From: Paenibacillus sp. DMB20
GTDB taxonomy: Bacteria > Bacillota > Bacilli > Paenibacillales > Paenibacillaceae
Direction of reading: 5' to 3'
Length of the DNA: 64,000 bases
Assembly: GCF_000987955.1 (NCBI RefSeq)
Contig: NZ_LAZU01000053.1
Span: forward strand, 62,001 to 126,000
A program made the position numbers and the translations under genes. The notes beneath the pieces were generated by a model. The model was not told the origin of the DNA. It saw only the letters and a list, made by a program, of their open reading frames with translations, and did no database searches. Shown piece by piece: positions 17,320 to 26,199 of this stretch (the stretch's first letter is position 1; every line of letters begins with the position of its first letter).

Positions 17320-18084
17320 ATGGCTCAAACTACAGCGTCCTCAAAAAACGTAAAATTTATCATCACCCGCCAGGACAGTCCGGAGTCGAAATCCTACACC
17401 GAGGAATTCGAGGTTCCGTACCGCCCCGGCATGAACGTGATCAGTGCGCTGATGGAGATTCAGCGCAATCCGAAAAACGTCCAAGGCCAAACGACGGCTC
17501 CGGTCTGCTGGGACTCCAACTGTCTGGAAGAAGTGTGCGGCGCCTGCTCCATGGTCATCAACGGCAAGCCGCGCCAGGCCTGTGCCGCCCTGATCGATAA
17601 GCTGGAACAGCCGATCCGGATTCAGCCGATGAAGACCTTCCCGGTTGTGAGGGACCTGATTATCGACCGCAGCCGGATGTTTAACGCCCTGAAACGGGTG
17701 AAGGCATGGATTCCGATCGACGGTACGTACGATCTCGGTCCGGGTCCGCGCATGCCTGAGAAGAAACGCCAATGGGCTTACGAGCTGTCCAAGTGCATGA
17801 CCTGCGGCGTCTGTCTTGAAGCGTGCCCGAACGTTAACGAAAAAACCGATTTTATCGGACCGGCCGCTATCTCCCAGGTACGTCTCTTTAATGCTCACCC
17901 TACGGGCGAGATGAACAAGGAAGAGCGTTTGGAAGCACTGATGGAGGATGGAGGCATCGAGGGATGCGGCAACTCGCAAAACTGCGTCCGCTCTTGTCCA
18001 AAAGGCATTCCGCTTACCACGTCCATTGCGGAGATGAACAAAGATACGACCAAACATTTGTTTAAGCGATGGCTGGGGGTTTAA
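17320..18084 (+). CDS. sdhB: Succinate dehydrogenase iron-sulfur subunit
   Basis: Electron-transfer subunit of complex II. 254 residues. The [2Fe-2S] ligands are in CWDSNCLEEVCGACS with a fourth Cys in RQACAA; the [4Fe-4S] motif CMTCGVCLEACP and the [3Fe-4S] region CGNSQNCVRSCPKGIP follow. Third gene of sdhCAB, with GGAAGGGGG upstream of the ATG and a strong terminator after it. Confidence 0.97.
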   Translation: MAQTTASSKNVKFIITRQDSPESKSYTEEFEVPYRPGMNVISALMEIQRNPKNVQGQTTAPVCWDSNCLEEVCGACSMVINGKPRQACAALIDKLEQPIRIQPMKTFPVVRDLIIDRSRMFNALKRVKAWIPIDGTYDLGPGPRMPEKKRQWAYELSKCMTCGVCLEACPNVNEKTDFIGPAAISQVRLFNAHPTGEMNKEERLEALMEDGGIEGCGNSQNCVRSCPKGIPLTTSIAEMNKDTTKHLFKRWLGV

Positions 18085-18101
18085 GCAAAACCTTGCATAG
18101 A

Positions 18102-18140
18102 GGCACTTGTCCGTTGGAATAACGGACAGGTGCCCTTTTT
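18102..18140 (+). terminator. sdhCAB terminator
   Basis: GGCACTTGTCCGTT pairs with AACGGACAGGTGCC around GGAAT, followed by CTTTTTT. Confidence 0.9.
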
Positions 18141-18199
18141 TACTTCGGCAAGGCAAGTTCGAAACATTCAATAAGAGCAACGGAAATGGAGTGAACGGC

Positions 18200-19006
18200 A
18201 TGATTACCGAAAAACCGGTTACCATAAATGATTTAATTGAGGATTTGACACGGCTTGGTTTAAAGCCGGGTACGACGCTTCTCGTCCATTCTTCCTTAAA
18301 AAGCTTAGGCGGATGGATTGTGGGCGGCGCTGAATCTGTGATTCTCGCACTGGAAGAATTGTTGGGGGTGGACGGCACGTTGGTAATGCCAACGCAATCC
18401 CCGGATTTGACGGATCCTTCCACCTGGATGAATCCGCCGGCCGATTCCAAATGGTGGCAAACCATCCGTGACTGCATGCCCCCCTACAGCCCGGATTCGA
18501 CGGTGACGACCGGAATGGGGGCCATTCCGGAAGCGTTTCGCAAAGGGGAGGGAGTTGTCCGCAGCCGCCATCCGCACGTATCTTTTGCCGCAAAAGGCAG
18601 GAATGCTAAATTCATAACGGGCTCACATCCTCTTTCCGACAGCTTGGGAGATCCTTCGCCGCTCGGCAGGATGTATGAGCTGGAAACTTGGGTTCTGATG
18701 CTTGGAACGACGCATGCAACGAACACTTCATTTCATCTGGCGGAATACCGTGCCGACTGGAAGGGAAAACAAAAAAGATCGGCTGCTGCACCGGTTCGGA
18801 GGGAAGGCGGCATTACCGTCTGGGAATCATACAACGACATTAATATCGATTCGGATGATTTCGAACGGATGGGAGCCGATTTTGAACGCGATTGTCCATC
18901 GGCATATAACCGAGGTTTCGTCAGGAACAGCCGATGCATCCTGGCAAGGCAGAGGCTGATGGTGGACTATGCCGTAAAATGGCTGGAAAAGAACCGTAGA
19001 GCTTAG
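18200..19006 (+). CDS. AAC(3)-family N-acetyltransferase
   Basis: Acetyl-CoA-dependent acetyltransferase of the aminoglycoside 3-N-acetyltransferase family (B. subtilis relative YokD). 268 residues from the ATG at 18200, preceded by GGAAATGGAGTG; the longer upstream frame has no ribosome site. Family motifs LLVHSSLKSLGGWIVGG, GTLVMPT, RSRHPHVSFAAKG and LMLGTTHATNTSFHLAE are present. Chromosomal members often do not confer aminoglycoside resistance, so the natural substrate is uncertain. It stands alone after the sdhCAB terminator. Confidence 0.88.
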   Translation: MITEKPVTINDLIEDLTRLGLKPGTTLLVHSSLKSLGGWIVGGAESVILALEELLGVDGTLVMPTQSPDLTDPSTWMNPPADSKWWQTIRDCMPPYSPDSTVTTGMGAIPEAFRKGEGVVRSRHPHVSFAAKGRNAKFITGSHPLSDSLGDPSPLGRMYELETWVLMLGTTHATNTSFHLAEYRADWKGKQKRSAAAPVRREGGITVWESYNDINIDSDDFERMGADFERDCPSAYNRGFVRNSRCILARQRLMVDYAVKWLEKNRRA

Positions 19007-19090
19007 GGAGGATTAACCTGTGGCTTTAAGGGGCTAAAGGGGTAATAAAGGAGTAAGATCTTCGAACATCTTATAATAGGAGGGATGATC

Positions 19091-19806
19091 TTGTCCTGGT
19101 GGATGTGGGCCATCAATATAACCGGATTGATCTTGCTTATTGTTTTTTCTATAACGCGGAGAAAAAATGGTCAAGCAAGCCTGTGCTTCTTGCCCCCTTG
19201 ATCATCTACGTCCTTGTATCGGTCGAGGATCTGCTGGGATGGATCGATTTGAAACGTATCGTGCCGGGCGAAGGCGGGATGAGGGCGCTTATTTTGCTGT
19301 TTGTTTTGGGCTCGGTCATATTTTACATCCTATACATATTCAATAAAATTGCCGAGTCCGTCAGCAAGGAGGTCCGTTTAAAAACCACCCTGGTCCGAAT
19401 CAGTCTGGCCGCTCTTGCCTGTATTCTGTTTTTTACGATTGTGTACATGTCCATTTATAAGCTGTTCGGCGGCGGGTCTTTTGAGGGGACGAACATCGGA
19501 GAGGATCTGGTGAGCCAGTTTATTACGTTTCTGTATTTCAGCGTAGCTACCTTTGTGACGGTGGGATACGGCGATGTGTCCGCCGTGGACAATACGGCAC
19601 GCTTGACCGTGGTAATGGAGATTGCCTTCAGTTTTATTACGGTTGCTTACGCCTTGTCCATGCTGGGCACCTTAAGGCAGATTTTCAGCCCGGGGCCCGA
19701 CGATCAGGGTTTGCCGCTCGAGGATGGCGAGCCATTTCATGAGTCGGCTAGGGACCTGGAGGGGCGAAAATCGCCTTCCGAAAATGATTCCCGCTCACGG
19801 GCTTAG
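19091..19806 (+). pseudogene. Two-pore-helix potassium channel-like protein, frameshifted near its start
   Basis: Membrane protein with a K+ channel filter TVGYGDVS in an FSVATFVTVGYGD context, preceded by three to four membrane segments and followed by one more. A likely TTG start at 19091 lies 7 bases after AGGAGGG and reads MSWWMWAINITGLILLIVFS, a convincing membrane segment, but in a different frame from the rest. One missing A in the run at 19162-19167 would join it to KWSSKPVLLAPLIIY. Without that base the downstream frame would start at GTG 19099 with an implausible N-terminus. The C-terminal tail is acidic and probably disordered. Confidence 0.75.
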
Positions 19807-19842
19807 GACTGGGGGCGGCTCAATTTTTTGCCGAAAATATTA

Positions 19843-19880
19843 AAAGGGCGTGCGGAGCAAAGGCTTCGCGCGCCCTTTTT
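19843..19880 (+). terminator. Terminator between channel and aldehyde dehydrogenase genes
   Basis: AAAGGGCGTGCG pairs with CGCGCGCCCTTT, followed by further T. It lies between convergent genes. Confidence 0.8.
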
Positions 19881-19910
19881 GCAAGAGAATACATAAGGGC
19901 GAAATTTAGG

Positions 19911-21290
19911 CTATGGTTTCATCAGCTTGCGAAGCAGCTTAAGACCGCCCTTGCCGGGATAGCGGAAGCTGAAATCGAACCGGTTGGTCTGGCGCAGGAC
20001 GCTTTTCATATGCGAAAAAGTCTGGAAGCTGTATTCTCCGTGGTAGGAGCCCATCCCACTTTCGCCTACGCCTCCGAATGGAAGGTGGGGGGTAGCCAGA
20101 TGCATTAAGGTGTCATTGACACAACCGCCGCCAAAGGATATATTATTCAAAATTTGATCCTGTGCGGCTGTACTTTGCGTAAACAAATAGAGGGCAAGCG
20201 GTTTGGGTTTGTCATTAACCGCGGAAACCACTTCTTCCAGACGGTCATAAGTCAATATAGGCAAAACCGGGCCGAATATTTCCTCCTCCATAACCGGCAT
20301 ATCCCAGGTAACCTGGTCGAGCAGCGTCGGTTCAATCAAAAGCTTTCCGGGGTCGTTTTGCCCTCCATGCCGTAAATTCCCGTTACCTAAAAAAGCGGAT
20401 AAACGGTTGAAGTGCTTTTCGGAAACAATCCGGCCGTAATCCGGGTTGGAGAGGGGATGGGGACCGTAAAATTCAGCGATGGCTTCGACCATGTAAGAGA
20501 CCAGCTTATCTTTAACGTTCCGTTGAACAAACAGGTAATCCGGGGCTATGCATGTCTGGCCCGCGTTGGTGAATTTTCCGAATACGATCCGTTTGGCGGC
20601 AAGGCGGAGCGATGCGTCATCATGCACGATGCACGGGCTTTTTCCGCCCAGCTCAAGCGTAACGGGGATGAGGCGTTTGGCGGCAGCCTGCATGACGATT
20701 TTCCCGACCCGGACGCTGCCCGTGAAGAAGATATAGTCCAATGGCTGCTCCATCAGGCGCGTGCTGATTTCGGGCCCTCCTTCAATAACGGCTGCAAGCT
20801 CTTGCTCAAAGGTTTCCTTGACCAGTTCGGAGATCACTCGAGAGACGGCAGGCGTCAATTCCGAGGGTTTGATAATCACCGTATTGCCTGCGGCCAGCGC
20901 CCCGATAAGCGGTGACATGGCAAGCTGCCAGGGATAGTTCCAGGGGGCGATAACGAGAACGGTTCCGTAAGGCTCGGGATGGATTTCTCCCCGGCTGCCG
21001 ATATGGGTGATCGCCGTCTTTACGCGTTTTGGCCTGGCCCATCGACGGATATGTTTAATCACATAGGCCAGTTCTTTATAAACGATACCGATTTCGGTCG
21101 AAAAAGCTTCCTGTTCGCTTTTGTTCAAATCCTTGCGCAGGGCATCGATGATTTCCTTTTCCTTCGCCAATAGAGCGTCGCGCAGTTTATAAAGCGCGCG
21201 GACACGGAAGGAAACGTCCTTTGTGGCACCCGTTTCATAAAAACGGCGCTGCCCCGAAACTATAGCCTCTACGGAATCGTTAACAATCAT
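19911..21290 (-). CDS. Aldehyde dehydrogenase, class 3-like
   Basis: NAD(P)-dependent oxidation of aldehydes to acids. 459 residues, the shorter class-3/YwdH-type length. Motifs: IAPWNYPW, KPSELTPAVS, catalytic-base region TLELGGKSP, nucleophile Cys in NAGQTCIAPDY, and MEEEIFGPVLP. Members of this class often act on long-chain or fatty aldehydes; the substrate here is not shown. GGAGTTCGC precedes the ATG. Single gene. Confidence 0.92.
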   Translation of the reverse strand: MIVNDSVEAIVSGQRRFYETGATKDVSFRVRALYKLRDALLAKEKEIIDALRKDLNKSEQEAFSTEIGIVYKELAYVIKHIRRWARPKRVKTAITHIGSRGEIHPEPYGTVLVIAPWNYPWQLAMSPLIGALAAGNTVIIKPSELTPAVSRVISELVKETFEQELAAVIEGGPEISTRLMEQPLDYIFFTGSVRVGKIVMQAAAKRLIPVTLELGGKSPCIVHDDASLRLAAKRIVFGKFTNAGQTCIAPDYLFVQRNVKDKLVSYMVEAIAEFYGPHPLSNPDYGRIVSEKHFNRLSAFLGNGNLRHGGQNDPGKLLIEPTLLDQVTWDMPVMEEEIFGPVLPILTYDRLEEVVSAVNDKPKPLALYLFTQSTAAQDQILNNISFGGGCVNDTLMHLATPHLPFGGVGESGMGSYHGEYSFQTFSHMKSVLRQTNRFDFSFRYPGKGGLKLLRKLMKP

Positions 21291-21377
21291 AGCGAACTCC
21301 TCTCTGTACTTGCTTGCCTATCATGCGGCAGCAGTACAACACTCACTTTCATATATTATAAAGGAGGCCGTTCCAAA

Positions 21378-22304
21378 ATGAAAAATGATTCCTTCCTGAC
21401 GGACGGCCCGAAGGAAGAGGTTCGCCAAGGAGAGGCAAACCGCATGACCCGCCGCCGTTTTTTAAAGCTCGGTGTTTCAACCTTGGTCGGAACCGGCCTC
21501 GCCTGTGCGGGATACGGAGCCTTTCTGGAGCCGAGGCAGCTGGAGATTACAAGAACTACGCTTTGGCAAGACCGCCTGCCTAAAGCCTTTGACGGAATGA
21601 AAATCGCCCATTTCAGCGATCTTCATTTGGGTTTTCATACCGGAGCGGAGGATGCCAAACGGATAACGGGTATCATTAATGCCGAGCGTCCCGATTTGAT
21701 TGCGTTTACGGGTGACATGGTGGATGGCCCGGCAGCGGACATGGAATCGGCGGTCGAGCCGTTATCGGCTTTGGAGGCCCCGTTAGGCGCCGTTTCTATC
21801 GTAGGCAACCACGATTTCGACGATGTATCCCGTCTGATATCGCTTCAGGAGAAAGCCGGATTTACCGTATTAAGGAACGAAAATATCATACTAAGTCGGA
21901 AGGGGCACACGATCGCGGTCGCAGGCTTGGATGATTGGCTGCTTGGGATGCCTGATCCGGACAAGGCTTTGAAGGGAATCCCGGAGCATATGTACACCGT
22001 GCTGCTGGTGCATGAGCCGGATTATGCCGACATCGCCGTAAATTACCCGTTTGACCTGCAGTTGTCCGGCCATAGTCACGGAGGCCAGATCCGGCTGCCG
22101 GGAATCGGGGAAGTCATCACTCCGCCGGGCTCAAAAACATATATTCAGGGACTTTATGAAGTCGGACGATCCGGCATGCCTTTGTACGTGAACCGGGGGA
22201 TCGGCATGACCCGTCTGCCGTTTCGTTTTTTATGCAAACCTGAACTGAGTATCATAACCTTAAAGCAACGCGATTATAACGGGCAAAGAGGAAATGGAAG
22301 CTAG
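21378..22304 (+). CDS. Metallophosphoesterase, probably Tat-exported (YkuE-like)
   Basis: Calcineurin-like phosphoesterase of 308 residues. An internal twin-arginine motif MTRRRFLKLG followed by a hydrophobic stretch suggests export by the Tat pathway. The metal-binding motifs are complete: FSDLHLG, FTGDMVDG, GNHDF, LLVHEPD and SGHSHGGQ. The most similar Bacillales protein known to me is YkuE, a wall-associated Tat substrate; the substrate is unknown. AAGGAGG precedes the ATG. Confidence 0.9.
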   Translation: MKNDSFLTDGPKEEVRQGEANRMTRRRFLKLGVSTLVGTGLACAGYGAFLEPRQLEITRTTLWQDRLPKAFDGMKIAHFSDLHLGFHTGAEDAKRITGIINAERPDLIAFTGDMVDGPAADMESAVEPLSALEAPLGAVSIVGNHDFDDVSRLISLQEKAGFTVLRNENIILSRKGHTIAVAGLDDWLLGMPDPDKALKGIPEHMYTVLLVHEPDYADIAVNYPFDLQLSGHSHGGQIRLPGIGEVITPPGSKTYIQGLYEVGRSGMPLYVNRGIGMTRLPFRFLCKPELSIITLKQRDYNGQRGNGS

Positions 22305-22433
22305 AGTTCCGAAAGTAAACTGCATAATTTGTACTTTTGTTACACAATTGAAATATACCTGTTATCAAACTCTAACAGCGGCGGGTTAAACTTATTGCAT
22401 GACCCCCTTTTGAGAATATATATACTGCGTTTG

Positions 22434-22461
22434 GGACCCGATTGCCGGGTCCTCTTTTTTT
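22434..22461 (+). terminator. Terminator after the metallophosphoesterase gene
   Basis: GGACCCG-ATTG-CCGGGTCC followed by TCTTTTTTT. Confidence 0.85.
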
Positions 22462-22481
22462 GCTTTAAGCCAAAAAAAGGC

Positions 22482-22506
22482 TCCGATCCTCTTAGAGAGG
22501 AACGGA
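22482..22506 (-). terminator. Terminator at the 3' end of the PHP phosphatase gene
   Basis: TCCGATCCTCT pairs with AGAGGAACGGA (one mismatch) around TAG; on the minus strand a T run follows. The stop codon is inside the hairpin. Confidence 0.65.
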
Positions 22507-23301
22507 TACCTTCTGTTTTTGTTTGAAATATACCCACTCTTTAAAACCGATTTCCTTCAAAACCGCGGAAACCTCTTCAAATTCGTCTCCCACCCTCGAC
22601 GGTTTATGCGCATCCGAACCGAACGTCACTTCAACTCCATGGAAAAGGGCACGCTCAAGAATTTCATTGGAGGGATACCAGCCTCCGGACAATTTGGTTT
22701 TACCGGAAGTGTTGATCTCGATGGCGATGCCGCATTCCGAGATGGTTTTAAGCGTCTCCTCCAGCGCCTCTTCCGTCAAAATATCCGTGAAGGACGGATA
22801 GTTTCCCTTCATGGCGTCGATGTGTCCCAAGATCTGAAACATGCCGCTTTTTGCGGATTGGCGGATCAAAGAGAAGTATTCTTCCTTTTGAGCGACTTTT
22901 TCTTTTTCGGATAAACCTTTCCAGCGGTTTTTATTAAAGATGCTTACGCCGTTTACCTCGTGGACCGAGCCGATGATATAGTCAAAAGGGTATTGCGCCA
23001 GGGCGTCCCGGTAAATGTCCGCGTACTTCGGGAAGAAGTCCGACTCGATGCCGAGGAGCACGTCGATTTTCCCCTCGTATTCCTTTTTCAGTTGAAGAAC
23101 CTCTTCCACATAGTTGACGATTTCGCTTTTACCCATGTAGATATAAGGGAACGGCTGCTCCTCCGGGCTTCCAAAGTAAGGAGTATGGTCCGAGATCCCG
23201 ATGACCTGCAGCCCGGCGCTGATCGCGGCCTCCACATAATCCCGGATGTTTCCGTCCGCATGGCCGCAGCGGAAATGATGAGTGTGCAAATCAAATTTCA
23301 T
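22492..23301 (-). CDS. PHP-domain phosphatase, HisJ-type (histidinol-phosphatase family)
   Basis: Metal-dependent PHP hydrolase of 269 residues. It starts MKFDLHTHHFRCGHADGNIR at 23301, where AAGGAGG lies five bases upstream; a longer frame from 23322 lacks a site. Metal ligands are visible in DLHTHH, ISDHTPY, LGIESDF, IGSVHEV, LGHIDAMK and FGSDAHKPSR. The fold and length match HisJ, which makes L-histidinol from histidinol phosphate. No other his genes are nearby, so a broader phosphatase role is possible. Confidence 0.88.
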   Translation of the reverse strand: MKFDLHTHHFRCGHADGNIRDYVEAAISAGLQVIGISDHTPYFGSPEEQPFPYIYMGKSEIVNYVEEVLQLKKEYEGKIDVLLGIESDFFPKYADIYRDALAQYPFDYIIGSVHEVNGVSIFNKNRWKGLSEKEKVAQKEEYFSLIRQSAKSGMFQILGHIDAMKGNYPSFTDILTEEALEETLKTISECGIAIEINTSGKTKLSGGWYPSNEILERALFHGVEVTFGSDAHKPSRVGDEFEEVSAVLKEIGFKEWVYFKQKQKVSVPL

Positions 23302-23336
23302 GGTGTCCTCCTTTATCTCCATAAACGCGTTTTTGA

Positions 23337-24239
23337 TTATTCGCTGCTAATAAACTGGGTTTCCGGCATCCCCTTCAAATCGCTCAGAAACTGGCGCATG
23401 GCTGAGCTCACATAACGGCCGCTCTTATAGATCACGCCGACAGGGTGGCTGACCTCAAGCTCGGCAAGAGGGACGATTTTCAGCGTACCGTTTCGAAGTT
23501 CCTTGGAAACCGATTGTTTCGAAATGATGCCCGCCCCGAGGTTGATCTCCACCATCCGCTTGATTTCCTCGCTGCTGGAAAGCTCCATGACGACCTGAGG
23601 TTCAATACCGTGCGCTTTCATGACTTCATCGGCAAATCTCCGCCCGAACGTATCCTGCGTCAGAAGGATCAGCGGGGTTTGGCCCAGTACCTCAATGTCG
23701 GCTTTGTTTACCTTCGCCAGCGGGTGCTCCGGAGAGACGACCAGTTCAAAGGAGTCATAAAATAAAATGGAAGAGTTAACGTTCGGGTTGCGCTCGATGA
23801 GGTATCCGATTCCGATGTCCATCAAGCTGTTCTCCACGCCGTGATAGATTTGGGAGGAAGCCATGGATTGAATCGTTGTTTTGATATGGGGAAACTGGTC
23901 CTGAAAGTAAGACAGTACGCGGGGCAATATTTGAATCGCGATGGACGTGGTAGTTCCGAGCCGAATGTGTCCCTGGGGAGTCTGATCCAGATCCGACAGG
24001 CGCTGCTTCAATTCATCGACGATCCGCAATATTTGTTCGGCATGCTCGACGAATACCTGCCCCCTGTCTGTCAGCGTTACTGGCTGGCTGCGGTCCACGA
24101 GCACGGTCTTGAATTCATCTTCAAGGCTCTTGATCTGGGCCGAAACGGCCGGCTGGGTCAAATTGAGAAGTTCCCCCGCTTTGCGAAAGCTCATCGTTTT
24201 GGAAATGGTGATGAGGGTTTCCAGTTGGCTGATGTTCAT
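23337..24239 (-). CDS. LysR-family transcriptional regulator
   Basis: 300 residues from the ATG at 24239 (MNISQLETLITISKTMSFRK), preceded by AAGGAGGA; an upstream in-frame start at 24257 is less likely. N-terminal winged HTH (RKAGELLNLTQPAVSAQIKS) and a complete periplasmic-binding-like effector domain (HIRLGTTTSIAIQILPRVL onward). It lies 35 bases downstream of no co-directional partner except the PHP gene it precedes, so the two may be cotranscribed. It resembles the CysL/Cbl-like group, but the effector is unknown. Confidence 0.92.
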   Translation of the reverse strand: MNISQLETLITISKTMSFRKAGELLNLTQPAVSAQIKSLEDEFKTVLVDRSQPVTLTDRGQVFVEHAEQILRIVDELKQRLSDLDQTPQGHIRLGTTTSIAIQILPRVLSYFQDQFPHIKTTIQSMASSQIYHGVENSLMDIGIGYLIERNPNVNSSILFYDSFELVVSPEHPLAKVNKADIEVLGQTPLILLTQDTFGRRFADEVMKAHGIEPQVVMELSSSEEIKRMVEINLGAGIISKQSVSKELRNGTLKIVPLAELEVSHPVGVIYKSGRYVSSAMRQFLSDLKGMPETQFISSE

Positions 24240-24397
24240 GGCCGTCCTCCTTGTCATGATTTCATTTTTCCGTGCCGTTTAAACGTGATTGCCTAATGAT
24301 TAAATTATAGGTGATTATCCAAAACGGGGCAATGCGGTGGCTCTTGGTCCCGGTTTGCAGACGAACAGGATAAGGTCATCAATTTTCATTTCATTAT

Positions 24398-24423
24398 TAA
24401 ATGTGGGGGATAAAATCCGATAA
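24398..24423 (+). promoter_or_regulatory. SigD-like (flagellar/chemotaxis) promoter upstream of cheX
   Basis: TAAA (24398-24401), a 14-base spacer and TCCGATAA (24416-24423) closely match the Bacillus sigma-D consensus TAAA-N14/16-GCCGATAT. The next gene downstream is cheX, about 200 bases away. The rest of the gap 24240-24629 shows no gene. Confidence 0.5.
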
Positions 24424-24629
24424 TAGTAAAGACCGCTAAATTAGAACTACGACTAAAGGCCTGTGAACGTGAAGCAGAATGTTCGGTGAAAATTAATGCC
24501 CGGCTTATAAACAGAGCTTCTTTCGTTAATTTATGATGATTTATTACAGGGTATCCATTATAATGTTTTTAATTGATATCGGGACTTTGGGACCCTGACC
24601 AAAAACCTAGTGAAAGGGGGCAATCCGGA

Positions 24630-25088
24630 ATGAAAGCGGAGGTTATCAATCCTTTTTTAGAGTCCGCGCGGCATGTCATCGAGCAGGTGATGCAGGTATC
24701 GCCTTCCACGGGAAATCTCGGGGTTAGGGAGATTACGCGCATTGATGACCATATATGGATTTTGATCGGCATGACAGGCCAAATGAGCGGAGACATTGTT
24801 TTTGGTCTTCATGAGCAGGTTGCCCTGCGGATGGTATCCGTCATGATGGGGGGATACGTATTGACCGAAATGGACGAGATGGGCCAGAGCGCGATATCGG
24901 AGCTTGGCAATATGATTAGCGGCAACGCAAGCATGATCTTGTCCAACCAAGGGGTTCATGTGGATATTACACCGCCAAAAGTGATCAGATCCGTGAACGT
25001 CACCCATTTTTCAACGAAAAAAGCGCTGAGCATCCCGCTGCTGATGGATGGAATCGGGGAACTGGATATTCAGGTCATGATTTCATAA
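24630..25088 (+). CDS. cheX: Chemotaxis protein CheX (CheC-family CheY-P phosphatase)
   Basis: 152 residues from the ATG at 24630, where GAAAGGGGG precedes; the longer frame from 24573 lacks a site. The CheC/CheX signature is present: SAISELGNMISGNA, with the Glu and Asn that catalyse CheY-P hydrolysis, in an alternating alpha-beta protein starting MKAEVINPFLESARHVIEQV. CheX-type proteins carry a single active site and act as dimers. No other chemotaxis gene is in the window, so it is an orphan, consistent with the SigD-like promoter. Confidence 0.88.
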   Translation: MKAEVINPFLESARHVIEQVMQVSPSTGNLGVREITRIDDHIWILIGMTGQMSGDIVFGLHEQVALRMVSVMMGGYVLTEMDEMGQSAISELGNMISGNASMILSNQGVHVDITPPKVIRSVNVTHFSTKKALSIPLLMDGIGELDIQVMIS

Positions 25089-25166
25089 AATAAAGGAAAC
25101 ACGGCGGTCCGTCCTTCAAGGGAGCCATCAAGCTTCCCGGCAGACTGCGGGGAGGAAGAAGAAATC

Positions 25167-25940
25167 GTGCTTGATCAGAAAGTGATTGTCGTTACGGGAG
25201 CATCCAGCGGAATAGGGGCATTGACGGCGGAGATGCTGTCGGAGCAGGGCGCCTACGTTGTACTTGCCGGCCGGTCGGAGCAGCGGCTGAACGAGGTCGG
25301 CGGCAGGCTTAAAGGCGCCCATGAGCTTGCGCTATTGGACGTTCGGGAGCCGGAGCAGGTCAAGGGCTTTTTTCACCGTATCCTCGAAACGCACGGCAAA
25401 GTAGACGTGCTGCTGAACAACGCGGGGTATGGCATATTCGAATCGTTTCTGAATACGCGGGAAGAGCAGTTTGAGGACATGATGGACGTGAACTACATGG
25501 GGATTGTCCGCTGTACCCAGGCGGTTCTTCCGGGAATGCTGGAGCGAGGCAGCGGTCAAATCGTCAATATCGCTTCCATGGCCGGGAAAATTGGCTCGGC
25601 TAAGTCAACCGCTTACTCCGCCTCCAAGCATGCCGTTCTTGGGCTGACCAACTCGCTGCGCCAGGAGCTCAGAGGAACAGGAATCACGGTGTCGGCGGTT
25701 AATCCCGGTCCGATCGATACCCCTTTTTTCAATTTGGCTGACCCGTCGGGGGGCTACGTCAAAAACGTCAGCTGGTTCATGATGAAGCCGGAGTATGTGG
25801 CCCGGCGCATTGTAAAGCTGATCGACAAGCGGAAGGAAGAAATCGATCTGCCTCGCCTGGCCGCTGCGGGCATCAGGCTGTATCAGCTATTTCCGCGCTT
25901 GGCCGACCGGATTTCTCACCGGTGGATGAACCAGAAATAA
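25167..25940 (+). CDS. SDR-family oxidoreductase
   Basis: Short-chain dehydrogenase of 257 residues starting at GTG (GGGGAGGAAG upstream). NADP-binding motif VTGASSGIGALTAEML, structural motif LLNNAGYGIF, catalytic Ser in IVNIASMAGKIG and Tyr/Lys in AYSASKHAV, then NPGPIDTPFF. It resembles the B. subtilis YqjQ type; the substrate is unknown. A terminator follows, so it is likely monocistronic. Confidence 0.9.
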   Translation: MLDQKVIVVTGASSGIGALTAEMLSEQGAYVVLAGRSEQRLNEVGGRLKGAHELALLDVREPEQVKGFFHRILETHGKVDVLLNNAGYGIFESFLNTREEQFEDMMDVNYMGIVRCTQAVLPGMLERGSGQIVNIASMAGKIGSAKSTAYSASKHAVLGLTNSLRQELRGTGITVSAVNPGPIDTPFFNLADPSGGYVKNVSWFMMKPEYVARRIVKLIDKRKEEIDLPRLAAAGIRLYQLFPRLADRISHRWMNQK

Positions 25941-25964
25941 ATCGTTTCGTGCAGTCTGATGGAT

Positions 25965-25993
25965 GGCCGGCTCTTAAGAGGAGCCGGCTTTTT
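25965..25993 (+). terminator. SDR gene terminator
   Basis: GCCGGCTC-TTAAGAG-GAGCCGGC followed by TTTTTCG. Confidence 0.88.
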
Positions 25994-26010
25994 CGTCTAA
26001 GAGATAAGAA

Positions 26011-26056
26011 GGTATAAACTTCTATCTCGCAAGAAAAACTTCGGCAATATGCGGTC
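26011..26056. repeat. Possible diverged copy of the intergenic palindromic repeat
   Basis: GTATAAACTTCTATCTCGCA followed by AGAAAAACTTCGGCA resembles the block at 54666-54730 (GTATAAATTTT, then TTCTATTTCTCGCAGAAACG). Only the left part is clear. Confidence 0.35.
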
Positions 26057-26123
26057 TGTCCTCTGAGAAAGTTCATCGATTTCTTATCCACGAAGCATCG
26101 CACGGACTTTTCACCTGGTTGAT

Positions 26124-26153
26124 TTGGTGGGAACTTCCGTTTTAGCATATAAT
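26124..26153 (+). promoter_or_regulatory. Probable SigA promoter of the helicase gene
   Basis: TATAAT at 26148-26153 with TTGGTG 18 bases upstream, ending 46 bases before the start codon. Confidence 0.5.
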
Positions 26154-26199
26154 GAGACGAGAGTGATCAAGACTCGATGAAAAAAGGGTGGACAAACGA

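Noticed and set aside
17341..18477. Minus-strand ORF of 378 codons across sdhB and the acetyltransferase start
   Set aside because: It crosses the sdhCAB terminator and lies antisense to two real genes.
18200..19006. Acquired aminoglycoside-resistance gene
   Set aside because: Composition matches neighbours and no mobile element is near; chromosomal AAC(3)-like proteins are common in Bacillales.
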